Shown here piece by piece: positions 34,460 through 46,066 of a stretch of DNA of 64,000 nt. Made by a program: the position numbers and the translations under genes. Source of the stretch: Filosporella fistucella (lineage: Eukaryota > Ascomycota > Leotiomycetes > Helotiales); assembly GCA_030077755.1 (NCBI GenBank), contig JAQJZZ010000012.1, positions 1,054,001 through 1,118,000 of the forward strand. The letters are read 5' to 3'. Positions within the stretch are counted from its first letter, which is position 1. Every line of letters starts with the position of its first letter. Under the pieces are notes generated by a model that saw only the letters and a program-made list of their open reading frames with translations, made no database searches and was not told where the DNA came from.

Positions 34460-37267
34460 CTAATTGTTCCAGCGCTCATACGGCTCTTCACGCCACATTT
34501 CGCACAACGCCTTGTCCGAAGGGTCCAAATATCTTAGCGTAGCTCCTTTCCAGACAAGTAGCCTCAGGATCCTCCGTGGCACCAAATACCAAGGTCGTTC
34601 TTTTAGGGTCCACCCTAACGTGCTGTCATGATATGGAGAAGCATCGATTTTTGCCCCTCGTTCCAATAAAATCTCTACCATTTTGACATTTTTAGAAGCG
34701 ATTGCCTCGAACAGCGGGGATCTTCCATTATCATCATAAATTTCCATGTTGGCGCCTGCTTTCAGTAGTTTGTCCACTATTGCAACATTCCCAACAAGAA
34801 CAGCCTCATGGAGAGCAGTCCTCTGCCTAGTTGCTTCTTGGTTTATATCTGCTCCTGACGCTAGGAATATCTCTACAAGATCCATCCTTTTGTATTGGAC
34901 TGCAGCAAACAGTGGAGTGATCCCGTTGTCTTCTTTGCAATTCACATGTGCCCCTCCTTTCAACAACCTCTCCACCATTCCAGTACCTTTAAGTTCGATG
35001 CAGTCGAGAAGTAGGAATCTGTGTTTGAGTCCACCGAAGTCTATATCTTCGTCTGCTCCTACTAAAACTTCCACCAATTCAAGATTTCTCAATCGGAAAG
35101 CAATCTGTAAAGGCCCTATACCATCGCTTCCCTTTGCATTTATGTCTGCTCCATGCTGAAGCAGCATTTGAACAAGCTCGATATTCTGAAGCTGAATCGC
35201 CTTGCGTAGTAGTGTAACACGTCCCGGGCCTGTTTTATCCACAGAAGCACCAGCATCGATTAGTGCTTTTGCAATTTCTATATTGCCTTGATCAACAGCA
35301 TTTTGCAGTGGTGTAGCTTGTGTGCTTCCTTTCATATCGACAGGGGCCCCATTTTTCAATAAAATTTTGACCAATTCTATACTCGGAAGCAGAACCGCTT
35401 GTTCCAAGGATGTATGGCCGTGATTTGTTGTGATTTTCAAATTAGCACCTCTTTTCAGAAGAACTTCAGCGGCTCCAATATTTCGAGCAGATATCGCAGA
35501 AAAAAGTGGTGTTGCACCAGACGAAATATCTCTGCTGTTAACATCGGCTCCATAATTCAAAAAAAGGAGTAGTGACTTGGAGATCTCTGTCGTCTCGATT
35601 CCATTCTTGAGATTCTTTTCAACTTGCTGATTCATTTGGTGCACGGCCAGATGAAGAGCCGTCTGTGCATCTTTCGTGAGAGCATCGACGTTGGCACCTT
35701 TGCCTAAGATATAAGACACGGCTTCACAGTTGTCAACTGACGCAGCAAAGTGCAATGCTGTGTAGCCGCAATCTTCTTGGATGTTATCAACATCTATCTC
35801 CTTGGTCTTGAGAAGGAGTTCCAGGATTTCCAAGTTGTTTGCTTCCGCTGCCACGTGAAGTAAACCGCGAGCTTTGAAGACGACAAGCTGCCAGGGATTC
35901 TGTGAAGATGTTGAGGTGCTTGAGGGTGCTGGGATAGGCGTGAAGGGATCTTTGATATTAGCTCCGGCTTTGACAAGCAAATCTACTATATCCCATTTCC
36001 GAGCCGCTGCTGCCACCACAATGACGCTTCCTTCCGCATTGGAGGATGAAGGATCACAGCCCCGTTCTAGCAGCAATCTTAATGCCGTGATATCAACTTT
36101 ACTTACAGCCCAACATACTGCGTTGTTCTTCAAAAGCCGTTTCGCAGCTTTTTCTCGCACTACTCCAGAACGTTCGCTCCCCAGTGTAAGTCGCACCGGA
36201 GGAGTCAATGATCTTGCGCCAGAGACATCTGAATGCGCTGCATGCTTGCTTTGGGGCCGGAAAAATGCTCGAGACTTTTTCATAGTTTGGGTTACAATTA
36301 CTGGTATGGGCGGCGTTGTTGGTAGTTTCGTAGGCTCTTTGGACTTTAGTACATCGAAAACCTCAATACCAAACCCATGATTCATCAGTCTGAAACGAGC
36401 AGCCTCTTGCTGATGAGAAAGCCCTTTGAGCCATGCTGAAGTTGGCGGCTGAACCATCGCTATCTCTAACGTTGAGAATTCAAGACCATCAACTAAAGGT
36501 GCTCCAGATAACGAGGAAAGCCTTGAGCTGCGCATTAGAGGCTGCTGATTTCTGTCTGCTTGCGAGACAGAATCGTCAGCATAAATGCTATCCTCACATT
36601 CGTCGGTGCCCTCGAGATGATTACTTTCCACGACACTGGCCAGTACTTCTTTGATTTGTTCCCGATTGTCCAAAATATACTGCTGTGGAAATCCTTCAGC
36701 TCTTAAGTCGAGTTCCAAAATTGCCCATGCAGCCTCATTATCTGTCCCTTCCACCTTCGCGGTCAGCACAGTTTCCGCTTTGTCAATGTTTCCTTTGGCA
36801 CGTTCATCAAGGTGCCAGTAGATTCTTTCCATCATCGGCTCCATCCGGCTCAGTGCACCCATATTCAAGCTGCTGACAAACGAGTTGACTGCTGTTATCT
36901 GGATATGCAATTTACTCCTCAGCGATTCAAGATTTTGTTGTCCAAAAGTAAATCGCGACCAGCTTATTCGGCCCATTCTTTGATACCGTTTTTGTAGATC
37001 CTGAAGCTCTTCCATCGTCGCTACAAGGTTGTTACATAGCTCCATCATCTCAAGGCGCCGAGCTGTTCCATGTTTATTGAGGGAGGAATTTTCATCCTCC
37101 GCCTGAGAGGAAAGGTCTGCGATGACGATGTGAAAGGAGTGTAAGTCACGGCTGAGTTGAGAGAATTCTGACGGCGCGGCTTTAAATGCAAGATAAAGCT
37201 TTAAGGTCAGAGTTCCTAGGGTGAGGAAGTCGCTGATACTGAAGCCGAAAGACATTCTGATGGCCAC
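34460..37267 (-). CDS. Ankyrin-repeat protein with fungal STAND-type N-terminal region
   Basis: Single exon on the minus strand, 935 aa from ATG 37267; an ATG four codons in (MSFGFSISDFLTLGTLTLKL) may be the true start. The N-terminal region of about 200 residues (LSRDLHSFHIVIADLSSQ, a helical bundle and LELDLRAEGFPQQYILDNRE) resembles the extension found at the start of many fungal NLR/STAND and ankyrin proteins. A disordered Ser-rich linker follows. The rest is about 14 ankyrin repeats (for example GYTALHFAASVDNCEAVSYI, GITPLFAAVQYKRMDLVEIF, QRTALHEAVLVGNVAIVDKL). I see no NACHT or NB-ARC P-loop. The likely role is protein binding or recognition; whether it serves immunity or non-self recognition is unknown. 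Confidence 0.82.
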   Translation of the reverse strand: MAIRMSFGFSISDFLTLGTLTLKLYLAFKAAPSEFSQLSRDLHSFHIVIADLSSQAEDENSSLNKHGTARRLEMMELCNNLVATMEELQDLQKRYQRMGRISWSRFTFGQQNLESLRSKLHIQITAVNSFVSSLNMGALSRMEPMMERIYWHLDERAKGNIDKAETVLTAKVEGTDNEAAWAILELDLRAEGFPQQYILDNREQIKEVLASVVESNHLEGTDECEDSIYADDSVSQADRNQQPLMRSSRLSSLSGAPLVDGLEFSTLEIAMVQPPTSAWLKGLSHQQEAARFRLMNHGFGIEVFDVLKSKEPTKLPTTPPIPVIVTQTMKKSRAFFRPQSKHAAHSDVSGARSLTPPVRLTLGSERSGVVREKAAKRLLKNNAVCWAVSKVDITALRLLLERGCDPSSSNAEGSVIVVAAAARKWDIVDLLVKAGANIKDPFTPIPAPSSTSTSSQNPWQLVVFKARGLLHVAAEANNLEILELLLKTKEIDVDNIQEDCGYTALHFAASVDNCEAVSYILGKGANVDALTKDAQTALHLAVHQMNQQVEKNLKNGIETTEISKSLLLFLNYGADVNSRDISSGATPLFSAISARNIGAAEVLLKRGANLKITTNHGHTSLEQAVLLPSIELVKILLKNGAPVDMKGSTQATPLQNAVDQGNIEIAKALIDAGASVDKTGPGRVTLLRKAIQLQNIELVQMLLQHGADINAKGSDGIGPLQIAFRLRNLELVEVLVGADEDIDFGGLKHRFLLLDCIELKGTGMVERLLKGGAHVNCKEDNGITPLFAAVQYKRMDLVEIFLASGADINQEATRQRTALHEAVLVGNVAIVDKLLKAGANMEIYDDNGRSPLFEAIASKNVKMVEILLERGAKIDASPYHDSTLGWTLKERPWYLVPRRILRLLVWKGATLRYLDPSDKALCEMWREEPYERWNN

Positions 37268-38471
37268 TCATTTGATGGATCTTCTCTGACTGAGGGCGAT
37301 GGATCAGAGAGAAGATGGATGAACGCGATAAAGAAGTTACTGTTTCTTGAAGCATTGCGAGGCTCATAAAATGGTGGTGGCTATGCACAGCCTGCTGAAA
37401 AGTGCCAGGTGTAAGTGCACATGCTAGACGATGATTCAGCCTTGGAAACCCCAGTTCTACTCTGCCCCAGCTGTACCCAGACGCCATAGACTCTCTGTTA
37501 GGCTCTCTGAATTTCAAAATTCCATTACGAACAAGATTCTCGGAAAAGGAGGATGTTCACACATCGGCTTCTTCAGGAACCATCATCCAATTTTATGACT
37601 TCATACTGTGCTCATAGCGTGGTAAAACTGTTTGACACTTCATTTAGCAATATATTACAAGAAGCGCGCCATCAACCTCTGCAAAGCGCTGAAATTGGGC
37701 AACCTGGAAATATAATATGAATCATGTGACATAAATACGAGGCGGGCAAGTTGGAAAAGAAAGTAAAGCCGAGATATGCTGAATAACTTTAGACGCAGGA
37801 TCTCTCCCCTTTAGAAATGTGACTCCTATGTGCATCTTTGGCAGCTTCTCTAATGACAAAATGTTACATAAACAACTGAGACTGAGTGAGAAGCAGGGTA
37901 TCGCGAATTGTGCCACGTCGGCCACCGTTCCCACGCGTTTTCCCCACTATCACCCTGACCTTCACCATTGTCTGCCTCTTCAGATACAGCGATACTTGTA
38001 ATACATTCGTCAAACAGATCTCCAGAATTATCCTCCCATAGTCATGTTTATTCGGCTTCATAGATGGGCACGAAAGTCTCGCGTTCAAAGCTAGTTATGA
38101 TCAGCCCAAGACCAGGCATACGCGTCACAGTGGGCTTCAAGTCTCATCGTCTAAATTGGCTTCCTTCATCATGCAAAGATCTCCGGAAGACCCACTGCTT
38201 GGTAGAAACTTATATATTCGTCTCTAGTGATGGCGCGTTTACTCTTTTATATCCACTTGTCGCGTCAGCTCCGTTGTCGTTGATCGCAATATAGACACCA
38301 TGCAGCAATGTCATCTGTGTTGCTTTGTGCTTGTTACACTTCTGCATGTTGAATTTTGGTTGTCGGCCACTTTCTGGCTCTGAGTTTTGAATTTCGGTAT
38401 TTTTCTCACTGCATTATCAATTGGGCTACTGGCGTGCAGTCCCTTCAAAAGCCCCTTGAAGATTCGACGAA
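37268..38471. promoter_or_regulatory. Shared promoter region of ankyrin and arylsulfotransferase genes
   Basis: About 1.2 kb between two divergent starts. No tRNA, repeat or protein was recognised in it. Confidence 0.4.
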
Positions 38472-40306
38472 ATGAGGCATGCAGCCGTCATTGTTCTTTC
38501 CCTTTCACTGGCCCATGCAGCTCTGAAGAAAGATCCATATCCATATTACAATTCAATACCTTTCGACACAGGAGATTTGGGATCATATCCAAACAGAACA
38601 TACATTACTGAACCGAGCCTCATCTCTCCTCGCCTCAATATTTTGAAGGCTGATGCGAGATGCCATGATGGTTTATATACTATGATCAGTCTGCGGGGCG
38701 ACAAAGTGGCATTGAAAGGACAGAGTCCAATGATTTTCGATACGAGAGGAAATCTTGTGTGGATGAATGCTACATATAAAGAAACATTCGGCTTGGCGGT
38801 TCAGGAATATAAAGGAGAGAGATATTTGACTTTCTGGCAAGGCGATGATAGCATTGGTGGCCATGGGGAAGGTTATTATTACATGGTCAGTACTCATTTG
38901 TACTAGTCATTGTAAATATACTGGCTATCCCTGATTTGGTCCCTGATTCTAGCAGTTAGATTCGTCGTATCGAGTTGCTTTCAGGTTGTCGGCAGGAAAC
39001 GGCAAACCAGGTGATCTCCATGAGTTTCGCATCACTAGAAATGGCACGGCGATCATCACTCAATATCTCTTTCGAGAAGCGCGTTTCGGAGGCCGGATCA
39101 CGAAGGGGAGGAAGGGATTTATCTGGGACTCGGTAGTCCAGGAAGTAGATATCGAGACAAACAAAGTCATTTTCGAATGGCACGCTTCTGACCACATGAA
39201 CATTGACGAATCAGACTTTCCGTCTGGTGACACTAGCAGGCACAAGAAAAGCGGCTATGATTTTTTTCACATCAACAGTGTAGATAAAGATCGCTTCGGG
39301 AACTACCTCATTTCTTCGAGGTACTACCAGTCGATCACTTATATCAATGGCTCAAGTGGAGAGATCTTGTGGAATCTAGGAGGGAAGAACAACTCATTCA
39401 AAGATCTCTCTGGTGGCCAAGCTACGAAATTTGGATGGCAACATGATGCTCGTTGGAATGCGGATCATACTGGCATCACCCTTTTCAACAATGGAGCTCG
39501 TTATGGCTTGAAGCCTACTCTCGATGATTCTCGAGGAGTACACCTCAATCTAGATTTGGAAGCGATGACAGCGGAAGTCAGACACACTTATGTCAACCCC
39601 CGAAAAATCATCAGCGCTTCTCAAGGCTCGATGCAAATTCTGCCAAGTGGAAATATCCTCCTGGGCTATGGGTATAACGCAGCCTGGACCGAATTCTCGC
39701 CCTCAGGTCAGATGCTATGCGATGTCCATATTGGCTCTCGGAGAACATTCAACACAGGAGCTGTACAAACTTATAAGGTCCTGAAACATGCCTGGAAAGG
39801 ACAGCCCATAACTTCACCTAGAATCAAGTTTCGGGAAGGTGTCATATACACGAGCTGGAATGGAGCAACTGAGATTGCGAATTGGGCTCTTCAAACTTCG
39901 ATTTCTGAGGATATGCAAACGCAAGCTGGTTTGCAGATGGTTCAGAAACTTGGCTTCGAAACGAGCACGGAAATTGACTGTCATCAAGTGCTATTCGTAA
40001 GAGCTGTTGCTGTCGATAAGAATGGACACACTCTTGGGACGACAGAGAAAATCCAGATCAGTTGTGAGGTGCGAACCAATCCTCTTCCTTTCTTAACCGT
40101 TCGGAAACTGACTTTTACCATAGTATCAATCACTTTTTGTTCAAACGACATATAGTCTGTTTGGTGTTGCGGGCTTTGAAACGAAAGTTCTTCTGGCTCC
40201 GTCTGGTATCTCATTATTCGCCGTATCTATTTCGGTTCTTGGTCACCGGCGGCGGCTGGTTCAGAAGACGTTCTTTTTCATTTCGCAAAGAATATTAGAT
40301 CGATAA
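38472..40306 (+). CDS. Secreted arylsulfotransferase-family (ASST) protein
   Basis: Three exons: 38472-38885, 38956-40068, 40124-40306, giving 569 aa. A signal peptide (MRHAAVIVLSLSLAHA) begins the protein. The beta-propeller family features are visible: ARCHDGLYTMISLRG, SPMIFDTRGNLVW, ITQYLFREARF, the core DFFHINSVDKDRFGNYLISSR, GSSGEILWNLGGKNNSF and a W-Q-H-D-A motif. The last exon adds a hydrophobic stretch (VLLAPSGISLFAVSISVL) and basic residues, which fits a C-terminal membrane helix. Bacterial ASST transfers sulphate between phenols; fungal members are little studied, so activity is inferred. N-glycosylation sites are several. Confidence 0.85.
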
Positions 40307-40906
40307 CGAGATTATCATCTCATCTTTTCTGGGATCTGTGAATCGCGTTATCAATTAGATGTGCTTGGCAGGTTTCGAACCCACCTCCAGATCGGTTTCG
40401 TACTTGTACTGTACTTTTATCCCGCCTCGAGTTGACCGTTCCAAGTGGAGCTGCACGTCCCTCCCCCGCATTTATGTTTGTTTCCTGATCCTCTGCCTCT
40501 AGCCATAAACTCAATTGTTATTTTCAGTGAGATTTCGGTGATGTCTATTGATTGCATGGACTTCGGCAACTATACAGCCGGACCGCAAGCTCTGGCACAA
40601 ACGCCGATATCATGGGGTTCGATGTGAACCTTAACCTTAAATTCGAAACAACGCCCTCCCATTCTCGGGCGGTACCCGGATCGTCGTCAAGGAATCAAAA
40701 GCATTGGCCATTCGTTCTCTTTGGCTTTCGACCTTGATACAAGGTCAGCCGCACGATACTGTTAAGTTTTCAGGGCTCTTAGTTTATGAGTTCATCATAA
40801 ATTTTAATTTGGTCCATATCTGTAGATGTTTCCACCAGCAGCCCGAACATAATGAGCTCCTTCCCTCTTGATCCATAATCACCTATCATCTTTCACATCC
40901 AATATC
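40307..40906. other. Intergenic, nothing firm
   Basis: About 0.6 kb. A B-box-like GGTTTCGAACC near 40372 (minus) has no matching tRNA body. Confidence 0.4.
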
Positions 40907-42553
40907 ATGCTTAAACTCGCAGTCGCAATCCCCACTCTGGTCGGGAGTGTGCTTTCCATGTTTGCAGCTGGCTTCATTTTCTTGTGTTACCTGATACTGC
41001 CCCCTCAGCGACATTTCAGGCACACTTTGATATTGAATCTAGCAGCTGCAGGTAATAAACTCAACACCCTACACTAGGAGGCATACGCTAATTCAACAGA
41101 CTTCATCAATGCGACCAATAATACTGTATCTGGAATATATGCCTTGATACACAAAGGCATTCCCCCTGGGTTTGCTTGCAGTTTTAATGGATGGTTAGGT
41201 CAATTGACTGTCCAGGTATGTCTTGTGTTCGGTCTACAGACCGGAGCTGATTGAGAAAGGGGACCGATTTCTCCATCTTGTTCATTGCTGTTGCCACAGT
41301 CATCACCCTGAAGAGATGGAATTATAAGCCAGAGATTGATCGTAAGTCGAGGATGCTGCTGACTGCGGGAATTTGGGTTGTCCCTTTGTTGACCAGTAAG
41401 TGCTCCTGTACCGTGAAAAGATTGCGGATGTCACAATTATCTAACCATCTCAGGTACAACTGGCCTCCTCATTAACGCCTATAGACCCGTGAGCGGCAAT
41501 TGGTGCTGGCTGAAGCCAACTCCTATCTATGTGCGGTACGCACTTGGTCATGGCTGGCGACTCTCTATCATAACAATCACTATATTTCTCTACACGTATC
41601 TATTCATATACATACATCAGCACTTCGCTTCTCTGCGGAATATAACGTTCTTGAATGAAGACTCGAAATCGAAGCCGGCTGAGGCTTCAGCTCGAAGACC
41701 AGCCAAACCCTTCCCAATGGCAGATCCATTAAATATTTTCATCCACAACGATTTCCAAGTCTATGAAGAGCATACAGAATTGCCTTGGAAAAGGGAATCA
41801 CCAGTATATGAGGAGTCATATTTCAATTTTCCAAGCAAGCAACTAGAAAAGCTGGCTGATGATGAACCGATTGCTCGTCCAATGTCGCCATTCAAAATGA
41901 TCAATCAAGCTATATTCCCGAACTCGTCACACTTCTCAACAAGCTCTACTCCAGCCCCTGGTCCAGCTCCCAGACGTAGCAGTCAAGTATCACTTCTCAG
42001 CCGCGATCCTCTCGCCTTAATTCGTCGTCGGCCACCACCTAGCCCTCTTACCACAACTATTAGTCCTGCATATCCCCCACCAACCGATCTTACCAAGCGT
42101 GAGAAGCGTATCCAGAAATTACTGCTGCTGAATGCATACCCTATCGGTTACATCTTACTCTGGCTGCCCGGGATAATGAATCGATTCGTGGAACTGAGTG
42201 GGCATACAAGTAAGACATTGCAGATCGCTCAAGCAAGTACACAATTTGTTGGCCTAGCAAACGCATGTAAGTTAATATCCTTGAGACATCGAGATAATCG
42301 TTACAGAATTTTGATCTGCATCCTGTCAATGGATAAATATCAGTGCGTAGGTTCAGTGCTAATCATTTCGCAATTTGTAGTGGTTTATGGATACAATGAA
42401 CATATCTGGAGCTTGGCAGGTCTCTGGTGGGAGAGTAGGAAAAACGGTGCGAGAAATTCAAAAAATACTTACGACAACCGACGAAATCAAAGTATCCATC
42501 AAGACAAACGAACATCAATTTCCTGGCCACTTGAACGAGGAACACCATCATAA
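40907..42553 (+). CDS. Seven-helix receptor of the cAMP/glucose (Git3-like) type
   Basis: Five exons: 40907-41051, 41100-41215, 41260-41395, 41454-42266, 42381-42553, giving 460 aa. Helices in order: TM1 VAIPTLVGSVLSMFAAGFIF, TM2 from HTLILNLAAADF, TM3 FNGWLGQLTVQGTDFSILFI, TM4 LLTAGIWVVPLL, TM5 ITITIFLYTYLFIYIHQHF, a long cytosolic loop (about 155 residues, Ser/Pro-rich), TM6 LLLLNAYPIGYILLWLPGIM, TM7 QFVGLANALVYGYNEHIW. This matches fungal cAMP-receptor-like GPCRs, which sense carbon or nutrients through Galpha and protein kinase A. The 3' end is uncertain: removal of an extra intron could extend the tail to about 42869. Confidence 0.82.
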
Positions 42554-42994
42554 TCTACAAATTCCTTCCAGAAGAATGCATTATTACCCCAACAGATCCT
42601 CACGCAATCCCGTTCACGTGGTCACTCCCGAAACGGAACCACGTCTGGAACGCCACAATCTCAGCCGCCAATCTCAATATTGCTTTTACTCGCTCAGAGA
42701 AATCTCCACTCTGCCGAATGCGGTACTCAATAGCACGTACCCGCTATCGTTCGCGCAAAACGGCTTGACAGGTGGCCAATCACATGCATCTGAGTTCGTG
42801 ATCGTGGGGGAAGAGGAGAGACATGGTGGGAGAATAAATATACAAGGCTTCTCGCAACTTCTTGGGTAGATTTCCGCTTCCGTTCTCGTAGCCTGTTTTC
42901 TTGTTCATTCTTATTAGGAGTATTGTATCTATATCTCGAGTATTCATACTATCAACCTAATATAATATCAATCTTATCGTCTTATCGTCTCAAC
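42554..42994. other. Intergenic or alternative 3' end of the receptor
   Basis: A plus-strand frame runs to 42869 and looks weakly coding (His/Asn/Glu-rich: KTNEHQFPGHLNEEHHHN). It could be a tail exon of the receptor, joined across a donor near 42419 (G|GTCTCT) and an acceptor near 42491. Confidence 0.35.
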
Positions 42995-43581
42995 ATGGAT
43001 TCTACTGTACGTCTCGATTTCACAATATGCAGTTGAAAAAACATCTAATAACCTTACAGCCTCAAAATGCCCCCGAAACCAACCTTTGGCCAGCACCCTA
43101 TTCAAAATCTACACGCACGACATCCACCTCCCCAACCCTCCGCTCCAAATCCTCTACCAATCTCCCTGCCCATCCCACCCCAGAACCCACCCCTGAGATC
43201 CGAATCGCGACCGCAACAATCATAAAACAGCCTTCTTTCCCTCAGATCAGGAATTCAATCATTTCAAGACCGCAACAGATACACACACAACCTTCACAGA
43301 CGCTTTCCACAAACTCATCTCCGGTTTCGAAGAAAAATAAAGAAATTGAGGGAGAGGAGAAAGGAGGCAATGGGGAAGAGAAATTATGGCCTGCACCCTA
43401 CGAGATGAGAGGACGGGATCAGAGACCCAGAACGCCGAGTGAGAAGGAGGTAGTGAAAGATACGGTGGAGTATAGTCCTAGGAGTTCACCTGATGGGGAG
43501 GAGCTGAAAGTCAAGGTGGAAGGGAAGAAAGAGAAGAGGGGATGGGGATGGTTGATGTGTGGTTGTTTTGGGAAAAGATGA
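42995..43581 (+). CDS. Small disordered protein with two LWPAPY motifs (177 aa)
   Basis: Two exons: 42995-43006 (12 nt, MDST) and 43060-43581. The protein is Ser/Thr/Pro/Lys-rich and probably disordered. The hexapeptide LWPAPY occurs twice (NLWPAPYSKS near the start and EKLWPAPYEMR in the second half), so it is likely a functional peptide motif. The C-terminus GWLMCGCFGKR carries two Cys before a basic end, which could be palmitoylated and attach the protein to a membrane. Family unknown. Its small first exon relies on a good donor (GTACGT) and an acceptor (CCTTACAG). Confidence 0.6.
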
Positions 43582-44036
43582 GAGTGGTGAAATTTGGAGG
43601 TGGAGTATGAGATGAGAAGATACTAGGGTCCTTGAGAAGATCTGTCGATCCGTGTACTAGGGTGTGAGCGAAATACCAGGTATGAATGAATTTGTATATA
43701 TTATGTAGAGCCATTTTCATAGGTCTTTTCATGTAACAGATATTGAAAATAAACTCCTTGTTCTCCTATCCCATGCCTCAGAAAATAAGCGCTACTGTGG
43801 ATCCAATTTGAGTTTCCAGGCCCAGACTCCAATATCGCGACATATGCCATTGTCACTGTCCCCTCCGAAGAGAAAAAATCTTTCCTGCCCCAAATAAACA
43901 GGAAACGATACACCTGAAAAATCCATACACCTCGCTGAATAGCTGAACAGGAAGAAAAAAGTTCTTGGACAAAGTAAAATCGGATTCAATTCGCTAAATC
44001 TTTCATTACTACACACTTACACACCGAGCACTCAGA
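43582..44036. other. Intergenic between convergent genes
   Basis: About 0.45 kb between the LWPAPY gene and the AA9 gene, which end towards each other. Nothing is recognised. Confidence 0.4.
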
Positions 44037-46066
44037 TCAATTCGGCACACACTGCCAGTAATAATCATTCATGACCTTGCAATTCCACTGATCCGCACAA
44101 GTTGTCGCCCCCTTCGTATAAGTGGTACCACCACACTGCTCATAATGGTTCGCGATGATAGCTGGCGACGCCTGAGGCGCATTCACAGTAACTGGGAGTT
44201 CGATTGTTAATGTGGGTCCTTCAATAGTGGTTGTACTAACTGGCTGAGTCTCTGTGATAGTGAGTGTGGATATGCTGGTCGTAGTCTGGGTTTCGGTCTT
44301 GGTGGTTGTGGCGAAGAGGGTGGTGAGGACGGTTGAGGGGAAGTAGACTGTCAGTGGTGAGACGGAGATGGAGGATATGGTTGTAGTTGCGTAGATGGTG
44401 GAGAGGACGGTGGAGACTATGTAGGAGGGGAAGTAGATTGTGTTTGTTGTCGCGCCGAGCGTTATAGTTGTGATCGTTCCTGGGAGGGATACAGTAGTTG
44501 TGGAAGGTGGGAGGGTGGAGATAATTGTGGAAACCACCGCAGGGAGAGTGACAGTCGGGCCTGGTATCGTGATACTGGATGCTGGCAAGGTGAGGGTAGA
44601 TGCTGGAAGGGCAGCCGTGGTTGTTGAGAATAGGGTTTTGGTACTATAGATGGTAATGTAGGATGGGAAATAGACAGTCACTTGGGAAGTGGCTGGGGCA
44701 TTCGTCGGTGAAATAGTGATAGTTGGACCTGGAAGTGTGACAGTCGGGGCTGATAAGGTCAATCCAGGCAAGGTAAGTGTACCTCCAGGTAATGTTATGG
44801 TAGATGCGGGTAAAGTCACCGTCGATGCTGGAAGTGCTACTGTTGATACTGCTGTCACATATGCCGTGGTGTAAGATGGAAAGTATACAGTGAGAGCTGA
44901 AGCGCAAGTTGTGGGAAGCCAGGATGAGGATGAAGATGTAGATGTCGTTTTCCAACTGGAGGTGGATGTTGACGAAGAGCTGGTGCTCGACGTCGTTGGT
45001 GGTGGTGGCGGCGGGCTGCTGGTCGTTATTTTTGTAGTGAGTGTTGTGGGAGGGGCTACATAAGTGCTTGATGTCGAGGGTGGCGGAGGTGGTGACGAAG
45101 TAGTTTGTTGTGGTGCAGCAACGACTTGGTTTTGAGCGGCCCAGACCTCTGGACCTGGAGTCGTGAAGTTGTGGAAATTGGCGTATATGTTGGCGGTGTA
45201 TCCTGGCTCAGTGCCTGTAATATGTCCTGGGATAGAGACTAATGGAGTTGGTTTACCATTGCTCCCACCAGTGACGATTAACTTGAAAATGTCAGCCTAC
45301 AGCTTGAAGCTATCTAGCAGTTTGAGAATAAGAGTGTCATAAACAAAACGGGCCATGAATGCATCAACACGGAGAGTAAAGCTGCCTGCTGACCTGTGCG
45401 CAAGATATGTAGAATTGTGGAGGAGATCCTGGATTATGGAGTCCTATCTGTTCAACCCGTAGCAAATACTCTCCATTAGATATCCCAAGAGGAATCTTGT
45501 ACGAATATGTTACTACGTCTTATTAGTATCACACTTCATCGGAGCGATTTACTCACAGGACTGTGGCCAATCTGGTTCTCCTTGAGTTGATTTGAACACC
45601 GGGCCCAAATCTAGAATCTTGAACCACACTTGACCTGATCCATCGAAATCTGCTGCTTTTCCAGGAGCCTTGGCCATATACCTAACAAAATTAGCATTCG
45701 TTCGATTGGCACTGCTCTTTGGCTCTGCTCACATAGAGAGTGGTCCCTTGTGGTATACAGTTTGATCTGCCGTCCACGTGAAGGAGTCTCCAGCTTTCAC
45801 TGGAAGAGTATCAGGTGCACCGACTAATCCTCCCTGATTACATCTTAGATCGGTGGAGGTCAGTACAGTGACTGGAGAGTTCATGTTCGTGTTCTTCCTG
45901 ATATACTGATACACAGGAAACTTAGTCGCGCCCAGACTAAACTGCTGGAAAATATCTGATACTGATATTAGCATCCTCTCCGCAATTGATCATAGTGCTT
46001 ACAATGAGCATGACTCTCCCCCGCCAACGCTGATAGCAGCAGAACAATGGACGTAAACGACCTCAT
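44037..46066 (-). CDS. AA9 lytic polysaccharide monooxygenase with CBM1
   Basis: Five exons on the minus strand: 46066-46003, 45955-45733, 45681-45557, 45512-45394, 45281-44037, giving 591 aa. After the signal peptide (ending GESHA) the mature protein starts with His ([20 protein letters not shown]), the first copper ligand. The second His is in [16 protein letters not shown], and the axial Tyr is in PQFYISCAQ. The AA9 domain ends near TPGPEVW. A Ser/Thr/Pro linker of about 340 residues, repetitive and Leu-Pro-rich, precedes CBM1 ([20 protein letters not shown], last 36 residues with the binding Tyr/Trp). The enzyme cleaves cellulose or related glucans oxidatively with H2O2 or O2. Expression under cellulose is likely but not visible here. 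Confidence 0.93.
44240..44890 (-). repeat. Degenerate amino-acid repeats in the AA9 linker
   Basis: The coding strand holds recurring LPx-T/S-x-TLP units ([20 protein letters not shown], then [18 protein letters not shown]) and four TVYFPSY-like blocks ([44 protein letters not shown]). These make a beta-prone rod unlike an ordinary Ser/Thr linker. Confidence 0.65.

Noticed and set aside
40355..40395. B-box-like GGTTTCGAACC on the minus strand
   Set aside because: No A box or acceptor arm at a normal distance.
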